Of a stretch of DNA of 64,000 nt, positions 61,327-64,000 are shown piece after piece (position 1 is the first letter of the stretch; each line of letters starts with the position of its first letter). This stretch comes from SFEL01 sp045603585 (GTDB lineage Bacteria > Bacillota > Clostridia > Christensenellales > CAG-138), in assembly GCA_045603585.1 (NCBI GenBank), contig JAZUMK010000046.1, positions 62,001-126,000 of the forward strand, given 5' to 3'. The translations under genes were made by a program, and so were the position numbers. Below the pieces are notes generated by a model that searched no databases, was not told where the DNA came from, and saw only the letters and a program-made list of their open reading frames with translations.

Positions 61327-62580
61327 TTAGCTGAGCTCGGTGATGCCATCGATGCGCAGTGCGAAGTAAGGAGCGCTGCGATGTACGGATTCCTGGAAGA
61401 TGCCGTCTACGATAGCTTCAGCAGTGTCGTTTACCCAGTCGCCGTCGGTATCCAGAGCCAGGGCAGAGGTAACGGCTTCGCCGCCTACGGTGAAGTTAGC
61501 GGTATCGAATACGTTTACAGAGCCATCCTTCAGGCCGGCCCAAGCGGCGTCAACGGCTTCCTGAGTGCCGGCTGCGCAGCTTTCGCCAAGAACGGAGATC
61601 ATAACTGCATCGTCAGCAGCGCCTGCAGCATAGTCTACGGGGATGGTGCCATCAGCCAGGAACTGACCGATAACGGGAGTGTACAGAGCGGACCAGTTGT
61701 TCTGAGCGGAGGTCAGAGCAGCGGTGGGAGCAACAGCCAGCATGTCAATGTTGTAACCTACGCTGTAGCATACCTTACCGCCATCCAGCTGAGCCTGTAC
61801 GGCAGAGGGAGCACCGGTGGAGTCAGCGTGCTGACCGATGATTACGCAGCCGCGGCCGATCAGAGCGTTTGCAGCTTCGGCTTCAGCGGTGGGATCATAC
61901 CAGGAGTTGGTGTACTGAACGTCCATGTGTACATCGGGAACGATGGACTTGATGCCGAGGAAGAATCCGGTGTAGCCGGAAACTACTTCTGCATAGGGGT
62001 AAGCGCCAACATAACCTACATAGGGATCAGTTACGGTGCCTGCATCCATGAGCTCCTTGAGCTTCATACCGGCTACGATACCGGATACATAGCGGCTCTG
62101 GAAGGTGTAGGGGAAGATGTTGCCGTAGTTATCAAGACCGGACATGCCAGCCAGGTCACCGGTAGCTGCGATGAACTTTACATCGGGATACTCGGTAGCA
62201 GCCTGCATCATGAAGGACTGATGGCCGTAGGAGTTGGAGATTACCAGGGTGCAGCCCTGCTCTACAAGGTCAACAGCGTTGTCATAGCACTTTTCATCTT
62301 CAGGTACATTGTACTTATAGATTACCTGATCATCGGTGAGGCCGAGGGCAGCCTTTGCGCCTTCGATACCTTCGATATGAGCCATGTCATAACCGGAGTT
62401 TTCATCATGAACGAGGATAACGCCGATCTTAACAGCTTCCTCAGCGGGAGCTTCTTCAACAGCAGCTTCCTCAGCGGGAGCTTCTTCAACAGCGGGGGCT
62501 TCTTCTGCAGCGGGGGCAGCGCAGGCTACCAGGCTGAGAGCAAGAACCAGGGTAAGAATAACAGCTACGAGTTTCTTCAT
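61327..62580 (-). CDS. BMP-family solute-binding lipoprotein
   Basis: 417 residues: lipoprotein signal with lipobox SLVAC (C20), a repetitive EEAPA tether (about 24-46), and a BMP/Med-type binding domain (VKIGVILVHDENSGYDMAHIE; ISNSYGHQSFMMQAA; GCVIIGQHADSTGAPSAVQA; YSVGYNIDMLAVAPTAAL). Known members bind purine nucleosides, autoinducers or similar ligands. First gene of the operon with the ATPase and two permeases. The ATG at 62580 has AAGGAGG. Confidence 0.9.
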   Translation of the reverse strand: MKKLVAVILTLVLALSLVACAAPAAEEAPAVEEAPAEEAAVEEAPAEEAVKIGVILVHDENSGYDMAHIEGIEGAKAALGLTDDQVIYKYNVPEDEKCYDNAVDLVEQGCTLVISNSYGHQSFMMQAATEYPDVKFIAATGDLAGMSGLDNYGNIFPYTFQSRYVSGIVAGMKLKELMDAGTVTDPYVGYVGAYPYAEVVSGYTGFFLGIKSIVPDVHMDVQYTNSWYDPTAEAEAANALIGRGCVIIGQHADSTGAPSAVQAQLDGGKVCYSVGYNIDMLAVAPTAALTSAQNNWSALYTPVIGQFLADGTIPVDYAAGAADDAVMISVLGESCAAGTQEAVDAAWAGLKDGSVNVFDTANFTVGGEAVTSALALDTDGDWVNDTAEAIVDGIFQESVHRSAPYFALRIDGITELS

Positions 62581-62761
62581 ATTGGTTTATTCCTCCTTAA
62601 TTTGTTTGTTGCTTTATATTTAGCCGATTTGCGGCGTGCAACCAGAATGGATTTCAAAAAAGATTTGCCAGAATATCATATATGATTCACATACATATTT
62701 TCTTACATATCGCGTTCTGTGTCAATATGCATGTTTTGAAAATTTATACACTGAATTTTTT

Positions 62762-63994
62762 TTACAGAATTCCGCTTTTTTCCAGTGCATCCAGGCTGGG
62801 CTCGCACATGGTGGGCTTTCCTGCTGCCTTGAGGGCATTCTTTACGTCCTTCAGGCCGCTGCCGGTGCTGATAACGGTAACGGTCTCATTGGACTTGATA
62901 ATGCCGTCTGCAACAGCCTGACGTACGCCTGCGGTGGCAGTAACGCCTGCGGGTTCGCCGAATACGCCCTCGGTGCGGCCAAGCACGCGCATGGTATCCA
63001 GTATCTGCTCATCGCTTACAGCTACCCATACGCCGCCGGAAGCCTCAACTGCGCGCAGAGCCTTACGGGGATTGCGGGGAACGCCAACCGCGATGGAATC
63101 GGCAAGGGTATTTTCCTCGGCGGGTATCAGCTCGCGGCCTTCACGGGCAGCATCCACGAAGGGGCAGCAGCCGGTGGACTGTACGCCAAGGATCTTGGGT
63201 ATACGGTCTATCATGCCCAGCTGATACAGGTCGTTGAAGCCATTGTATACGCCGCCGATGGTGCAGCCGTCGCCTACGGAGCAGGCTACCCAGTCGGTTA
63301 CCTGCCAGTTCAGCTGTTCTGCGATCTCCAGCGCAACGGTCTTCTTGCCCTCGGTAAGGATGGGGTTGATGCCTGCATTGCGGTTGTACCAGCCGTATTT
63401 GTCTATTGCGGCGCGGGAAAGGTCAAAGGTTGCCTTGTAGTCACCAAGAACGGAAACTACCTTTGCGCCGAATACCAGCAGCTGAGCCAGCTTGCCCTCG
63501 GGAGCGCGGCTGGGAACAAATATAACGGTCTTGATGCCCATACGGGCGGCATTGCCTGCGCAGGAAGATGCGGCATTGCCGGTGGAAGAGCAGGAAATGG
63601 TATCATAGCCCAGCTCAACAGCCTTGGCTACTGCCACGCCGCTGGCCCTGTCCTTGAGGGAGGCGGTGGGGTTGATGCCGTCGTCCTTGATATAGAGGCC
63701 CTTGAGACCCAGCTCATCGCCCAGACGATTGGACTTGTAGAGGGGAGTCCAGCCTACTCTCAGGAAGGGAGAGAAATCCCTGTCCTTAAGGGGCATAAGA
63801 GCCTTATAACGCCACATGCTGTTGTCACGGCAGTTTGCCAGCACTTCGCGGGAAAGGGTGTTCTTTTTGATATAGTCGTAGTCAAAAACTATATCAAGTA
63901 TGCCCTTTTCCCCGCAGCAGGGGCAGGTCATCAGCTCGGTATAAGGAAATTCTTTTCCGCAGATGGTGCAGCGATAGCCTAAAATGTGCTTCAT
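62762..63994 (-). CDS. thrC: Threonine synthase (PLP fold type II)
   Basis: 410 residues. An N-terminal zinc ribbon (C9, C12, C24, C27) precedes the PLP fold; K114 in GINPTASLKDRASG is the Schiff-base lysine, SCSSTGNAASSCAG the phosphate or substrate loop, and STGSGLKDVKNA the C-terminal PLP loop. It converts O-phosphohomoserine to threonine. The zinc ribbon is seen in many Firmicute and archaeal homologues; a related beta-replacing lyase cannot be fully excluded. The stop lies 181 bp from the BMP lipoprotein start; no terminator is obvious between them. Confidence 0.83.
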   Translation of the reverse strand: MKHILGYRCTICGKEFPYTELMTCPCCGEKGILDIVFDYDYIKKNTLSREVLANCRDNSMWRYKALMPLKDRDFSPFLRVGWTPLYKSNRLGDELGLKGLYIKDDGINPTASLKDRASGVAVAKAVELGYDTISCSSTGNAASSCAGNAARMGIKTVIFVPSRAPEGKLAQLLVFGAKVVSVLGDYKATFDLSRAAIDKYGWYNRNAGINPILTEGKKTVALEIAEQLNWQVTDWVACSVGDGCTIGGVYNGFNDLYQLGMIDRIPKILGVQSTGCCPFVDAAREGRELIPAEENTLADSIAVGVPRNPRKALRAVEASGGVWVAVSDEQILDTMRVLGRTEGVFGEPAGVTATAGVRQAVADGIIKSNETVTVISTGSGLKDVKNALKAAGKPTMCEPSLDALEKSGIL

Positions 63995-64000
63995 TTTGTC

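Overview
The window looks like chromosome of an anaerobic Clostridia-type Firmicute. Supporting signs are strong AGGAGG ribosome sites, Tn1549-like conjugative-element genes, a Re-citrate-synthase-type enzyme, lipoprotein solute-binding proteins, and a class B sortase with a surface substrate. Cargo genes are AT-rich; core genes have intermediate GC. No rRNA, complete tRNA or CRISPR array was found.

Layout. (1) 1-8,400: the right part of a Tn1549-like integrative conjugative element (element A), all on the minus strand: ParA, ParB, a DUF6017 replication-type protein, then a cargo slot (XRE regulator, DarG-like antitoxin, DarT-like toxin, a decayed AAA ATPase, a membrane zinc-ribbon protein), then PcfB and the VirD4/TraG coupling protein, which runs off the window. 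(2) 8,354-28,942: a second element (B) bounded by two 45-bp copies of the 3' half of a tRNA-Arg(CCT) gene. It keeps integrase, excisionase, a sigma-like regulator, a KTR protein, ParB and DUF6017. Its parA is deleted and no conjugation genes remain. In their place are an alpha-glucoside utilisation cassette (ABC importer, GH31, beta-phosphoglucomutase, LacI, a six-hairpin glycosidase, GH65) and a 1,194-residue alpha-solenoid / GreAB-C-like / PIN-like protein that is a good candidate immune effector. (3) 28,996-37,000: a BlaI/BlaR1-like pair in which the BlaR1 homologue is fused to FG-GAP-like modules and an NlpC/P60 domain without its catalytic cysteine; a peptidoglycan-binding repeat protein split by a frameshift at a nine-A run; two paralogous membrane proteins.

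(4) 37,124-42,301: a four-gene operon for citrate to 2-oxoglutarate (Re-citrate synthase, GntR regulator, aconitase, isocitrate dehydrogenase), with a palindromic operator over its promoter. (5) 42,356-47,882: an operon of an old-yellow-enzyme-type oxidoreductase and split aconitase X, divergent from an amidohydrolase of the MTA/SAH deaminase type. (6) 47,931-50,875: class B sortase with a thioester-domain surface protein. (7) 51,086-55,909: an isoprenylcysteine-methyltransferase-like membrane enzyme, and an amino-acid-type ABC importer operon ending in an M20 amidohydrolase. (8) 56,103-63,994: a UPF0316 membrane protein, another membrane protein, a BMP-family (nucleoside-type) ABC importer and a threonine synthase.

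Most notable are the TPR/GreAB-C/PIN gene with its terminator-bearing leader, the use of the same slot beside DUF6017 for different defence-type cargo in A and B, the dead NlpC/P60 fused to a BlaR1-like protease, and the A9 frameshift. Family assignments come from recognising motifs by eye; no database search was run.
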